From contig CALFSR010000239.1 in NCBI GenBank assembly GCA_937916565.1, positions 1 to 31,575 on the forward strand: 31,575 nucleotides of DNA, written 5' to 3'. Position numbers and translations under genes: made by a program. This document shows positions 22,056 through 29,507 of this stretch, piece after piece. Below the pieces are notes generated by a model. It was not told where the DNA came from. It did no database searches and saw only the letters and a list, made by a program, of their open reading frames with translations. The stretch comes from an uncultured Bacillota bacterium (GTDB taxonomy: Bacteria > Bacillota > Limnochordia > Limnochordales > ZCTH02-B6). Numbering within the stretch: the first letter of the stretch is position 1; each line of letters starts with the position of its first letter.

Positions 22056-23479
22056 GGATCAAGCGCGGCGCCCGCTGCCCTGCCCTGCGCTGAGCCCCCG
22101 TCGCGGCCGGGCCCCGGCGGAAGCCGGCGCCGGGACGGGCGGCGCCCCGGCGTGCGGCGCTTGAGGCGCAGGCGCGCAAGGACGGCGCGGGTGCCCATCT
22201 GGCGCCACCACTTGAGCCACAGCGGCAGCAGGTCCGCAGGCGCCATCGGCGGCATAGGCGCATCCACGCTGCGGCCAAAGAGCCACAGGCCGACGCCCCG
22301 CAGGACGCTTGAGAGGACAAACACCAGCGGGATCCCGGTGAGCGCGGCCATGTACCCTCCCAGGAGCGGCCCCGCGGTGGCCCCGAGGCCAATGGTCATG
22401 TTGTAGATGGCCACGTACGTGGTGCGGCGCACCGCGGGCGCGAGCGCCAGCAGCAGGTTAAAGCTGGCCAAGTTGTAGCCGGCCCAGGCAAAGCCGGCGA
22501 CGCCGTTGGCCACGATAGCCAGCGACGGCGCCGGCAGCCCAATCCAAAGCAACGGCAGGATGCACGCCCCGGCGCCCGAGAGGAGCATGATCCGCTTCTC
22601 GCCCAGCCGCTGGCTGAGGTACCCCCAGTAGCGCTGGGCCATCACCGTGCAGGCGAAGTTGGCCGCCGTGACCAGGCCCCACATGGCCTCGGGGCCGCCC
22701 AGGTCCTGGACGAAGTAGACCGCGAACAGGGGCGCGGGCAGGTTGACGGCCAGCGTCCACAGGAAGGCGGTATAGCAGTACCGCATAAAGATGGCCGCCG
22801 TCCCCGGCGCGTCCTGCTCGGCCGGTGCGGCGGCCGCACCGGCCGTTGCCTTTGGCTGCCACGGCAAGTCCGGCATCTGCACCATGTAAAAGCCGGCCAC
22901 GACGCCCATCAAAACGGTGAAAGCGTAGACCAGCTGGTAGCCTCCGGGCTCGCCTCCGACCTGCACCAGCGCCCCGGCGATGAGCGTCGCCAGGAACGCC
23001 GCGATGTTGGCGAGGGCGTTGCGGTTCGCGAAGTAGACGCCTCGCACCTGCCGCGGCACGAGGTCGGCCACCAGCGACGTCCACGCGGGGCTCGCCATCC
23101 CCGCAACGGCCGCCCGCAGGGCGACGGCCGCGACGAGCACCGGCACCGCGGTGGCCGGATCCGGGAAGACCCAGGGCAAGACGACGAGGGGCAGCCACAG
23201 GAGCCGGCCGCCGATGGAGCCGACCATCATGATCCGCCGCCGGCGCCCGAGCCGCTCCGTGAGCAAAGCCCACGGCACCTGCAGGACGTTGCTGAGGAGG
23301 TTGGCCAAGGCGGCCAGGACGCCGATCTGCGCGGGCGTCGCGCCCAGGGCTAGCCCGTACAGGGTGACGTACGACGCCCCCGCATTGTCGCTGGCGCTGG
23401 CGAAGGCGCCTTCCAGCGTGGTGGCCCGCATCGCGGCGCGGGCCGCTTCCGGGGACAGCTTGGCCGCCAAACCGTTCAC
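22052..23479 (-). CDS. MFS transporter
   Basis: The 475-residue product has about 12 helices. The MFS loop motif appears as LTERLGRRRRIMMVGSIGG after helix 2; SLVADLVPRQVRGVYFANRN and YLSQRLGEKRIMLLSG mark the mid-region and second-half loops. This pattern fits MFS families in which the central loop carries R-x-Y/R and where the second half lacks a drug-antiporter motif C; substrate is unknown. The last ~45 residues are a basic Arg/Pro/Gly tail that looks like run-on of the frame rather than a domain. GTG at 23479 has AAGG close upstream; MRATTLEGAF at codon 17 is an alternative start. It lies between glyA and serS on the same strand. Confidence 0.85.
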   Translation of the reverse strand: MNGLAAKLSPEAARAAMRATTLEGAFASASDNAGASYVTLYGLALGATPAQIGVLAALANLLSNVLQVPWALLTERLGRRRRIMMVGSIGGRLLWLPLVVLPWVFPDPATAVPVLVAAVALRAAVAGMASPAWTSLVADLVPRQVRGVYFANRNALANIAAFLATLIAGALVQVGGEPGGYQLVYAFTVLMGVVAGFYMVQMPDLPWQPKATAGAAAAPAEQDAPGTAAIFMRYCYTAFLWTLAVNLPAPLFAVYFVQDLGGPEAMWGLVTAANFACTVMAQRYWGYLSQRLGEKRIMLLSGAGACILPLLWIGLPAPSLAIVANGVAGFAWAGYNLASFNLLLALAPAVRRTTYVAIYNMTIGLGATAGPLLGGYMAALTGIPLVFVLSSVLRGVGLWLFGRSVDAPMPPMAPADLLPLWLKWWRQMGTRAVLARLRLKRRTPGRRPSRRRLPPGPGRDGGSAQGRAAGAALDP

Positions 23480-23567
23480 CGACCTTGTTCGGGAAACAGT
23501 GTCGCCGATCCGCGGTCACGCCTCGGCACGGCGGCGGGGCGGTCGTCCGCGGCGCCTGCCCGCCGCC

Positions 23568-24815
23568 CTACACGCCTCCATAGAGCGGGTACGCCGCGCA
23601 CAGGCGCCCCACCCGCTCCCGGGCCTGCTGCCGCACGGCCTCATCGTCGGGCTTAGAGAGCACCAGATCGATGATCGCCGCGATCTCCTCCATCTCTGGC
23701 TCCTTCATGCCGCGGGTCGTGACCGCGGGCGTGCCCAGCCGCAAGCCGCTGCCCACCGCCGGTTTCTCGGTGTCAAAGGGAATCGTGTTTTTGTTGACGG
23801 TGATCATGACCTCATCCAGCAACGCTTCGGCCCGCTTGCCCGTCAGGCCCCGGGACGACTTGACGTCCACCAGCATCAGGTGGTTGTCGGTGCCGCCCGA
23901 GATGAGGCGGAATCCCCGGCGCGCAAGCGCCCCCGCCAAAGCCTGGGCGTTGGCGAGAATCTGCTGCTGGTACGCGCGGAACTCGGGGGCGAGGGCCTCC
24001 TTGAGGGCGACGGCCTTGGCGGCGATGACGTGCATGAGCGGCCCGCCCTGGACGCCCGGAAACACGGCGCGGTCCAGATCCTTCGCGTACTGCGCCTTGC
24101 AGAAGATCATGCCGCCCCGCGGCCCCCGCAGCGTCTTGTGGGTGGTGGTGGTGACGAAGTCGGCGTACGGGATGGGGCTTGGGTGCAGGCCGGCGGCCAC
24201 CAGGCCGGCGATGTGGGCCATGTCGACGAACAGCAGGGCGCCTGCCTTGTCGCAGATAGCCCGGAGCCGCTCAAAGTCGATGATGCGCGGGTAGGCGCTC
24301 GCGCCGGCTACGATCATCTTGGGCTTGACCTCCAGCGCCTGCCGCTCCAGGGCATCGTAGTCGATCCGCTCGGTTTCCCGATCGACGCCGTACTCGACGA
24401 AGCGGTACAGCCGGCCGGATAGGTTGATGGGGTGCCCGTGGGTCAGATGGCCCCCGTGGGGCAGCGCCATGCCCATGACCGTGTCGCCCGGCTCGAGGGC
24501 GGTGAAGTAGACGGCCTGGTTGGCCTGGGAACCCGAGTGGGGCTGGACGTTGGCGTGCTCGGCGCCGAACAGTTCCTTGGCCCGGTCGATGGCCAGCTGC
24601 TCGGCGACGTCCACGAACTCGCAGCCGCCGTAATAGCGCTTGCCGGGGTAGCCTTCCGCGTACTTGTTCGTCAGCACCGACCCTTGGGCGGCCAGCACCG
24701 CCTGGCTGACGAAGTTTTCCGAGGCGATCAGTTCGATGTGCGTGTTGAGCCGCCGGCGCTCCGCCTCGATGGCGTCGGCGATCTCCGGGTCCACCGACCT
24801 CAGGACGTCCAACAT
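23568..24815 (-). CDS. glyA: Serine hydroxymethyltransferase
   Basis: The 415-residue product is a typical bacterial SHMT, a PLP enzyme that interconverts serine and glycine with tetrahydrofolate and supplies one-carbon units. Visible signatures: HIELIASENFVSQAVLAAQG at the N-terminus, NKYAEGYPGKRYYGGCEFVD, the Asp pairing with PLP nitrogen in LLFVDMAHIAGLVAAG, and the PLP lysine in TTTTHKTLRGPRGG (K227). ATG at 24815 is chosen because AAAGGAG is 8 nt upstream; the frame extends to 24926. I looked in the leader for a ZTP (pfl) or THF riboswitch, both known upstream of glyA, and did not see a convincing match. Confidence 0.97.
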   Translation of the reverse strand: MLDVLRSVDPEIADAIEAERRRLNTHIELIASENFVSQAVLAAQGSVLTNKYAEGYPGKRYYGGCEFVDVAEQLAIDRAKELFGAEHANVQPHSGSQANQAVYFTALEPGDTVMGMALPHGGHLTHGHPINLSGRLYRFVEYGVDRETERIDYDALERQALEVKPKMIVAGASAYPRIIDFERLRAICDKAGALLFVDMAHIAGLVAAGLHPSPIPYADFVTTTTHKTLRGPRGGMIFCKAQYAKDLDRAVFPGVQGGPLMHVIAAKAVALKEALAPEFRAYQQQILANAQALAGALARRGFRLISGGTDNHLMLVDVKSSRGLTGKRAEALLDEVMITVNKNTIPFDTEKPAVGSGLRLGTPAVTTRGMKEPEMEEIAAIIDLVLSKPDDEAVRQQARERVGRLCAAYPLYGGV

Positions 24816-24929
24816 TGCTACGGCTCCTTTCCGTGTCGGCGCCGGCCCCCGCCGGGTTTCCCAGGGCCGCCGGGTCCCTCCATACCCCAGAGGCCATGCG
24901 CACCCTCCCGTCGGGACCGGCGCCACGAC

Positions 24930-24952
24930 AAAGGGGGTCCGCCCGGACCCCC
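24930..24952 (-). terminator. Terminator of trpB2
   Basis: On the minus strand a perfect 8-bp stem GGGGGTCC/GGACCCCC with 4-nt loop (24952-24933) is followed by TTTGTCG, 28 bp after the trpB2 stop. It lies upstream of glyA. Confidence 0.7.
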
Positions 24953-24979
24953 CGTCTCGCTGTTGCCGACCGGCGCAAC

Positions 24980-26332
24980 CTACACCTGCGGCAAGGCGGC
25001 CAAAGCCCGGGAGATTTCCTCCTCCGGCAGCTCGAAGTCCTCCAGCTTGCCGGCCATGTACGAATCGTAGGCGGCCAGGTCGAAATGGCCGTGGCCGCTC
25101 AGGCCAAACAAGATCGTCCGGGCCTTGCCCTCCTCTTTGGCTTGGAGGGCTTCGTCGATGGCGGCCCGCACCGCGTGGGCCGACTCGGGGGCGGGCAGCA
25201 GCCCTTCCGTGCGGGCGAACTGCACCGCGGCTTCAAACACGGCCCGCTGCGGGTACGCCTTGGCTTCGATAAGGCCGAGCTCGTAGGCGTGGCTGACCAG
25301 CGGCGCCGCCCCGTGGTAGCGCAAGCCGCCCGCGTGAATGCCGGCGGGCATGAAGCGGTGGCCCAAGGTGTTCATATAAAGCAGCGGCGTCATCTGGGCC
25401 GTGTCGCCGAAGTCGTACGCCGCCGGGCCCCGGGTCAGCGTCGGGCAGGCGCTCGGCTCCACCGCCACCGCCCGCACGTCCCGGCCGGCGATGCGGTCGG
25501 CCACAAACGGGAACGCCAGGCCGCCGAAGTTGCTGCCGCCGCCGTGGCAGCCGATGACGACGTCCGGATAGTCGCCGGCCAGGGCCAGCTGCTTCTTGGC
25601 CTCAAGGCCGATGACCGTCTGGTGCAGCAGCACGTGGTTGAGCACGCTACCCAGGGAGTACTTGGTATCATCGTGGGTGGCGGCGTCCTCGACGGCTTCG
25701 CTGATGGCGATGCCCAGGCTCCCGAGGGACTCCGGGTTTTCCGCCAGGATGCGCCGGCCCGCCTCGGTACGGTCGCTGGGGCTCGCGATAACCTCCGCGC
25801 CCCACACCTGCATGAGCGAGCGGCGGTACGGCTTTTGCTCGTAGCTGATCTTGACCATGTAGACGGTGCACTCAAGCCCAAACAGCCGGCAGGCGAGGCT
25901 CAGGGCGCTCCCCCACTGGCCGGCGCCGGTTTCCGTGGACAGGCGGCGGACGCCTTCGCGCTTGTTGTAGTACGCCTGCACGACGGCGGTGTTGGGCTTG
26001 TGGCTGCCCGCGGGGCTCACGCCCTCGTACTTGAAATAGATCTTGGCCGGCGTCCCCAAGGCTTCTTCCAGGCGGCGCGCCCGGTAGAGGGGGGTCGGCC
26101 GCCACAGCCGATAGATATTCAGGATTTCCTCGGGGATGTCGACCCACCGCTGCCCGGTGGCCTCCTGCTCGACGAGGGCCATGGGAAACAACGGTGCGAG
26201 ATCCTCGGGCCGGAGAGGCTGCTTGGTGCCGGGGTGCAGCGGCGGCTTGGGCGGCTTGGGCAGGTCCGCTACCAGGTTGTACCACTGCCGGGGAATCTCG
26301 CTCTCGGGCAGCAGGATCTTGACGTCACTCAA
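24980..26332 (-). CDS. trpB: Tryptophan synthase beta chain, TrpB2 type
   Basis: The 450-residue product is longer than the ~400-residue classical TrpB and starts with the TrpB2-type leader KILLPESEIPRQWYNLVADL. PLP-binding K112 is in GSHKPNTA, and the PLP-phosphate loop GCHGGGSNFGG is at 262-270. The family condenses indole and serine to tryptophan; TrpB2 enzymes usually work without a tight complex with TrpA and often act as indole-salvage enzymes, or with serine-like substrates. No trpA or other trp gene is next to it. The start is TTG at 26332 with GGAG 5 nt upstream; frame residues further upstream carry no family sequence. It has its own terminator, so it is likely monocistronic. Confidence 0.93.
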   Translation of the reverse strand: MSDVKILLPESEIPRQWYNLVADLPKPPKPPLHPGTKQPLRPEDLAPLFPMALVEQEATGQRWVDIPEEILNIYRLWRPTPLYRARRLEEALGTPAKIYFKYEGVSPAGSHKPNTAVVQAYYNKREGVRRLSTETGAGQWGSALSLACRLFGLECTVYMVKISYEQKPYRRSLMQVWGAEVIASPSDRTEAGRRILAENPESLGSLGIAISEAVEDAATHDDTKYSLGSVLNHVLLHQTVIGLEAKKQLALAGDYPDVVIGCHGGGSNFGGLAFPFVADRIAGRDVRAVAVEPSACPTLTRGPAAYDFGDTAQMTPLLYMNTLGHRFMPAGIHAGGLRYHGAAPLVSHAYELGLIEAKAYPQRAVFEAAVQFARTEGLLPAPESAHAVRAAIDEALQAKEEGKARTILFGLSGHGHFDLAAYDSYMAGKLEDFELPEEEISRALAALPQV

Positions 26333-26650
26333 CTCGACTCCGCTCCTCTCTCCTGTCGCGGCCGCTGTGCGTCCGCATGCGGAAGTCATTCGCCAGCCCA
26401 CCCGCCTCTCCTGCCCCGGCGCGCCCTTGCGCCCGCGGGGCCCCGCCGGACCGGTGCACCCGCGCAGGAAGCGCTCTCGTCCGGCGAGCGCGCCCGCCCG
26501 GGAGGCTCGCTCGGCAAGCCGCCCGCCCGGGCCGCCCGCCGGCAAGGCCTGCGGCTTGCCGCACCAACCGCCGAGCCATGGGCGGCGGTTGCTCTTCATA
26601 CAATTCACCGACTCTTGGCGCGATCGGCATGCCGGTGGGAGGGGCACCTG
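26333..26650. other. Intergenic region between trpB2 and yqhV
   Basis: These 318 bp separate divergent genes and hold no supported gene. It is very GC-rich. One hairpin, AACCGCCG (26566-26573) with CGGCGGTT (26583-26590), lies just before CATACAATT (26597-26605). That element resembles the sigma-E/K -10 (CATACAnT) or a plain TACAAT -10, but no matching -35 is evident. No T-box or trp attenuator-like pattern was seen upstream of trpB2. Confidence 0.5.
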
Positions 26651-26920
26651 ATGGGCGATGAGGCGGGCCTGGTGCGGGTGATGGCCGTGGTGCGCATAAT
26701 CTCCTCGGCCATCGAGCTGGGAGCGGCGCTGCTCATGCTGCGCCTCGGCCGGCTCGACGCGGCGGTGCAGATCAACGCCGCCCTGGGCATGGTAGGACCG
26801 CTGATTTTGGTAACCGTCACCCTGCTCGGCATCATTGGCCTCGCGGGCAAGATTCCCCTCGCCCGCCTCATGCTGATCGGTGCCGGGGTGACGCTGGTCA
26901 TCCTGGGAGCCCGGCGCTGA
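26651..26920 (+). CDS. yqhV: YqhV-family (DUF2619) membrane protein
   Basis: The 89-residue product has two to three helices: VMAVVRIISSAIELGAALLMLRLGRLDAAVQINAALGMVGPLILVTVTLLGIIGL, then a final LMLIGAGVTLVILGARR. The pattern R-I-I-S-S-A-I-E-L near the start and INAALGMVGPLIL match YqhV, a small protein found in spore-forming Bacillota next to the spoIIIA operon in Bacillus. Function is unknown. ATG at 26651 is preceded by GGAGGGG. Here it is not next to spoIIIA genes. It is convergent with the YlbF-family gene. Confidence 0.75.
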   Translation: MGDEAGLVRVMAVVRIISSAIELGAALLMLRLGRLDAAVQINAALGMVGPLILVTVTLLGIIGLAGKIPLARLMLIGAGVTLVILGARR

Positions 26921-26974
26921 CGGCGCTTGCCTGGCGGCCACACGCCCGCCGCACCTCGCCGGGCAATTGATAGA

Positions 26975-27011
26975 GCCTGCCTCGGGCAGCTCTCCCGCTG
27001 CCCGGGCAGGC
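26975..27011. terminator. Strong hairpin between convergent yqhV and ylbF-family gene
   Basis: GCCTGCCTCGGGCAGC (26975-26990) pairs with GCTGCCCGGGCAGGC (26997-27011): a 15-bp stem with one bulged T and a 6-nt loop. No T tract follows. Placement between two gene ends suggests a shared transcription stop. Confidence 0.5.
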
Positions 27012-27034
27012 CGGGCAACTGGTGCGGGCCCGCT

Positions 27035-27502
27035 CTACGGCTGGCCCGGCACCCAGAGGCGGCTCCTGCGCGGCGGCTCGGGCGGCGGAGCCGCCGGCGC
27101 CTCGCCGGACGGCGGGATGCCGGCTGACCCGGCAGCGGCTGCCGGCGCCGCGGCATCGGGCTCCAAGCCAAGCTGCACCGCGAGCGCCTGGTTCACCGCG
27201 GCCAGGAGCTGGAACATCGCCATATCCGTCTCCAGCACCGCCCGGACGTACGGGTTGTAGGACACGGTTTCGAACGTGCGCTTCAGCCGCTCTTCCTCAT
27301 CGGCGGTGATCGTTTCTCCCGCCTGGGCCTTGCGCAGGAGCTGGCTCTGCAGCGACTGCAAGTCCCGCAGCATGACCTGGGCCGCGTGATGCTCGGCCAA
27401 AGCGGCGCGGGCCTCCTGCCATTCCCGGTACAGGTCGGTCTGCTGGATGACCGCGGCCAGCTCCCGGATTTTGGCCTCCAAAGCTTCCTCAGGTCGAGTC
27501 AC
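27035..27502 (-). CDS. YlbF/YmcA-family protein
   Basis: The 155-residue product has the YlbF/YmcA (DUF964) helical fold: IRELAAVIQQTDLYREWQEARAALAEHHAAQVMLRDLQSLQSQLLRK, then EEERLKRTFETVSYNPYVRAVLETDMAMFQLLAAVNQALA. In Bacillus, YlbF (RicF), YmcA (RicA) and YaaT form a complex that controls RNase Y maturation and phosphorelay flow to Spo0A. The core ends near residue 113; the rest is a Pro/Ala-rich tail not seen in family members I know. GTG at 27502 is preceded by GGAGG at 7 nt. It follows cofE by 60 bp on the same strand and is probably cotranscribed with it. Confidence 0.82.
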   Translation of the reverse strand: MTRPEEALEAKIRELAAVIQQTDLYREWQEARAALAEHHAAQVMLRDLQSLQSQLLRKAQAGETITADEEERLKRTFETVSYNPYVRAVLETDMAMFQLLAAVNQALAVQLGLEPDAAAPAAAAGSAGIPPSGEAPAAPPPEPPRRSRLWVPGQP

Positions 27503-27562
27503 CCGGATTCCTCCTCCGCAGCGGTGCGGGCACGGCCGCGAAGCGCAAACCCGTCCCGCGGC

Positions 27563-28354
27563 CTAGACCGCTTTCGTCACGGGCTCGGCCGGGCGCAGGA
27601 ACAGGTCCTCCTCCGGGGGCCGCACCAGGGTGGCGTCCTCAGGCCTTTCGTCGACCAGCTCCACGTCCACGCCCCGGATCACCACCACGGGGCGCCCTTC
27701 ATCGCCCTGGCCCATGAGCAGCGACGCGGCGGACGCGAGTTCGTCGGCAACGGCCTGCACCGACGTCCGCAGCGTGTAGCCGAACAGGTCCTGCTGGCCG
27801 CGGTAATCCCGAACGGGCTTAAACCCCGCCGCCGCCAGGCTTACCCCGACCGCGCCCAGCCGGAACGGCCGGCCGAACGAGTCGCTGATGATGACACCGA
27901 CCCGGGCGCCGAACGCCTCGCGCAGGCGCCCCATGAGCCGCTCGGCGCTGGCCAAAGGATCTTCCGGCAACAGGCACGCCCACTCGCCTGCGGGCGACAC
28001 GTTGGATCGATCGACGCAAGCGTTGGCAGAAATATAGCCCACCCGGTGGCGGGTGATCAAGTGGCCGCCCTCGGCCCGGAGCACCTCCCGGGACTCGTCC
28101 AGGATGACCTGCACCATCCGGGGGTCTTTTCCGGTGGCCGCGGCCAAAGCTTCGGCCTGCGGGCCCGGTTTCGCCGCAGCCAGATCCACCAACCGGCCCT
28201 CGGCTTTCGAAACGACTTTCTGCGCGACGACCACGATGTCGCCATCGGCCAGCGCCATCCCCGCTCGGCGCATGGCCTCTTCGATTGTTTTGGCGAGATC
28301 CATCCCTGCCTCCACTAAGGGAAACCCGGGAATCGCCAGCACTTCCAGCTTCAC
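27563..28354 (-). CDS. cofE: Coenzyme F420-0:L-glutamate ligase
   Basis: The 263-residue product matches CofE/FbiB N-terminal type F420 gamma-glutamyl ligase: DGDIVVVAQKVVSKAEGRLVDL, RHRVGYISANACVDRSNV, EDPLASAERLMGRLREAFGARVGVIISDSFGRPFRLGAVGVSLAAAGFKPVRDYRG and later DELASAASLLMGQGDEGRPVVVIRG. It adds glutamates to F420-0 using GTP. No other F420 gene (cofC, cofD, cofG/H) is in the window. GTG at 28354 has GAGGAGG 7 nt upstream. It follows the LysR gene on the same strand. The LLM oxidoreductase at the left edge belongs to a family that includes F420 users, but they are 27 kb apart. In Bacillota, CofE homologues also occur as solo genes, so F420 production is not proven. Confidence 0.9.
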   Translation of the reverse strand: MKLEVLAIPGFPLVEAGMDLAKTIEEAMRRAGMALADGDIVVVAQKVVSKAEGRLVDLAAAKPGPQAEALAAATGKDPRMVQVILDESREVLRAEGGHLITRHRVGYISANACVDRSNVSPAGEWACLLPEDPLASAERLMGRLREAFGARVGVIISDSFGRPFRLGAVGVSLAAAGFKPVRDYRGQQDLFGYTLRTSVQAVADELASAASLLMGQGDEGRPVVVIRGVDVELVDERPEDATLVRPPEEDLFLRPAEPVTKAV

Positions 28355-28429
28355 TCGGCTGCCTCCTCGAACGTAGGGCGTCCGCCGCGGACGCCTGCGG
28401 CCGCGCGTGAGCGCCGCTGGGCGGTGGGC

Positions 28430-29320
28430 TCACGCGTCTTGCCGGTAGTGTCGCTTGGCCGCCCGGACAAAGGCGTTGATGAGCGGCCCCATGCCCGAAT
28501 CCGCCTGGTCCTTGCGCAGGAGCAGGCACGTGATCTGCGTAGGGAGGGCGAACCCTTCGCCCAGGTCGAGCTCGTGCAGCGCGCCCGCCGCCAGTTCGGC
28601 CTCGACCGCCGCCCGGGGGACGATGCCGATCCCGATGTCCTGCAGCAGCAAGCCCTTCAGCGCCAGCATGTCGGAAACGCCAGCCGTGTTGGCTTCGCTT
28701 AAGCCCAGCTGGTGGCAAATGGAGCGGGCCAGCAGCGCGTCCTCAAGCTCCTCCTCAAGATAGAGCACCGGCACCCCCTCGGCCGCCGCGTCCTCGATCC
28801 GCCGCGAGCCGCCGGCCACGATCGCCAGCGGTCGCTCGGCCAGGACCTCGGTTTCCAGGTCGGGATGGCGGAAGCGTACGTTGACGAAACCGGCGTGGAT
28901 TTCGCCGTTGAGCATGGCCCGGAAAATCTTCTTGGACGGTCCCGTCTGCACTCGAACCGTCCGGCCGGGTTTCTCCGAGATCCAACGGCGCAAGAGCCGC
29001 GGCAAGTCGTAGGCCGCGGGCACGTGGCACGCCATCACCCGCAGCTGGCCGGTGACGCCCGACTGGGCCACCTGGAGGGCCGCCCTTCCCTCGGCCATGT
29101 TCTGCAAGATGCGCTGCGCATGGCGAAGAAACACCCGGCCCGCTTCGGTCAGCTTCACGCCCCGGGCTTCCCGCACAAACAGGGCGCAGCCCAGCTCCCG
29201 CTCAAGCTCCTGGATCCGGGCCGTCACCGTGGATTGGCTCACGTACAGCACCCGAGCCGCCCGGCTGACGCTGCCCGCTTGGGCGACGGTGAGAAACGTC
29301 TGTAGCCGTCGATCTTCCAC
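28430..29320 (-). CDS. LysR-family transcriptional regulator
   Basis: The 296-residue product has an N-terminal winged helix-turn-helix (residues 1-60: LQTFLTVAQAGSVSRAARVLYVSQSTVTARIQELERELGCALFVRE), then a helical linker and a periplasmic-binding-like effector domain (about 92-285, ending with RKDQADSGMGPLINAFVRAAKR). Most LysR regulators activate a divergent gene; here no divergent gene is present, and the next gene on the same strand is cofE 75 bp away. GTG at 29320 has GGGAGG about 12 nt upstream, rather far. The effector ligand is unknown. Confidence 0.93.
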   Translation of the reverse strand: MEDRRLQTFLTVAQAGSVSRAARVLYVSQSTVTARIQELERELGCALFVREARGVKLTEAGRVFLRHAQRILQNMAEGRAALQVAQSGVTGQLRVMACHVPAAYDLPRLLRRWISEKPGRTVRVQTGPSKKIFRAMLNGEIHAGFVNVRFRHPDLETEVLAERPLAIVAGGSRRIEDAAAEGVPVLYLEEELEDALLARSICHQLGLSEANTAGVSDMLALKGLLLQDIGIGIVPRAAVEAELAAGALHELDLGEGFALPTQITCLLLRKDQADSGMGPLINAFVRAAKRHYRQDA

Positions 29321-29507
29321 GCTCGTTCACCGACCTCCCGGCCGGCGGGGCCGAGGCGGGCAAAGGCTTCCGGCGGCCGGCGAAGGCCTGCCGATGGCCT
29401 GGCGATGAGCCGCATGCCTGCGGCGACGGGTTGCTCCCGCCGCCGCAGGCGCGTGCCGGTCCGTCCCGCGCCGCCCGCCGGACATCGCCGGTCCTTGCCG
29501 GCCCTCG

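Noticed and set aside
24816..24979. ZTP (pfl) or THF riboswitch upstream of glyA
   Set aside because: CCTGGGAAACC was examined for the ZTP 3' core (CCGCCTGGGCA) and does not match; no second conserved part was seen.
29321..29507. Possible small gene or regulatory RNA between the LysR and solute-binding genes
   Set aside because: The short frames here are GC-rich shadows without ribosome sites, and no clear hairpin with T tract was found.
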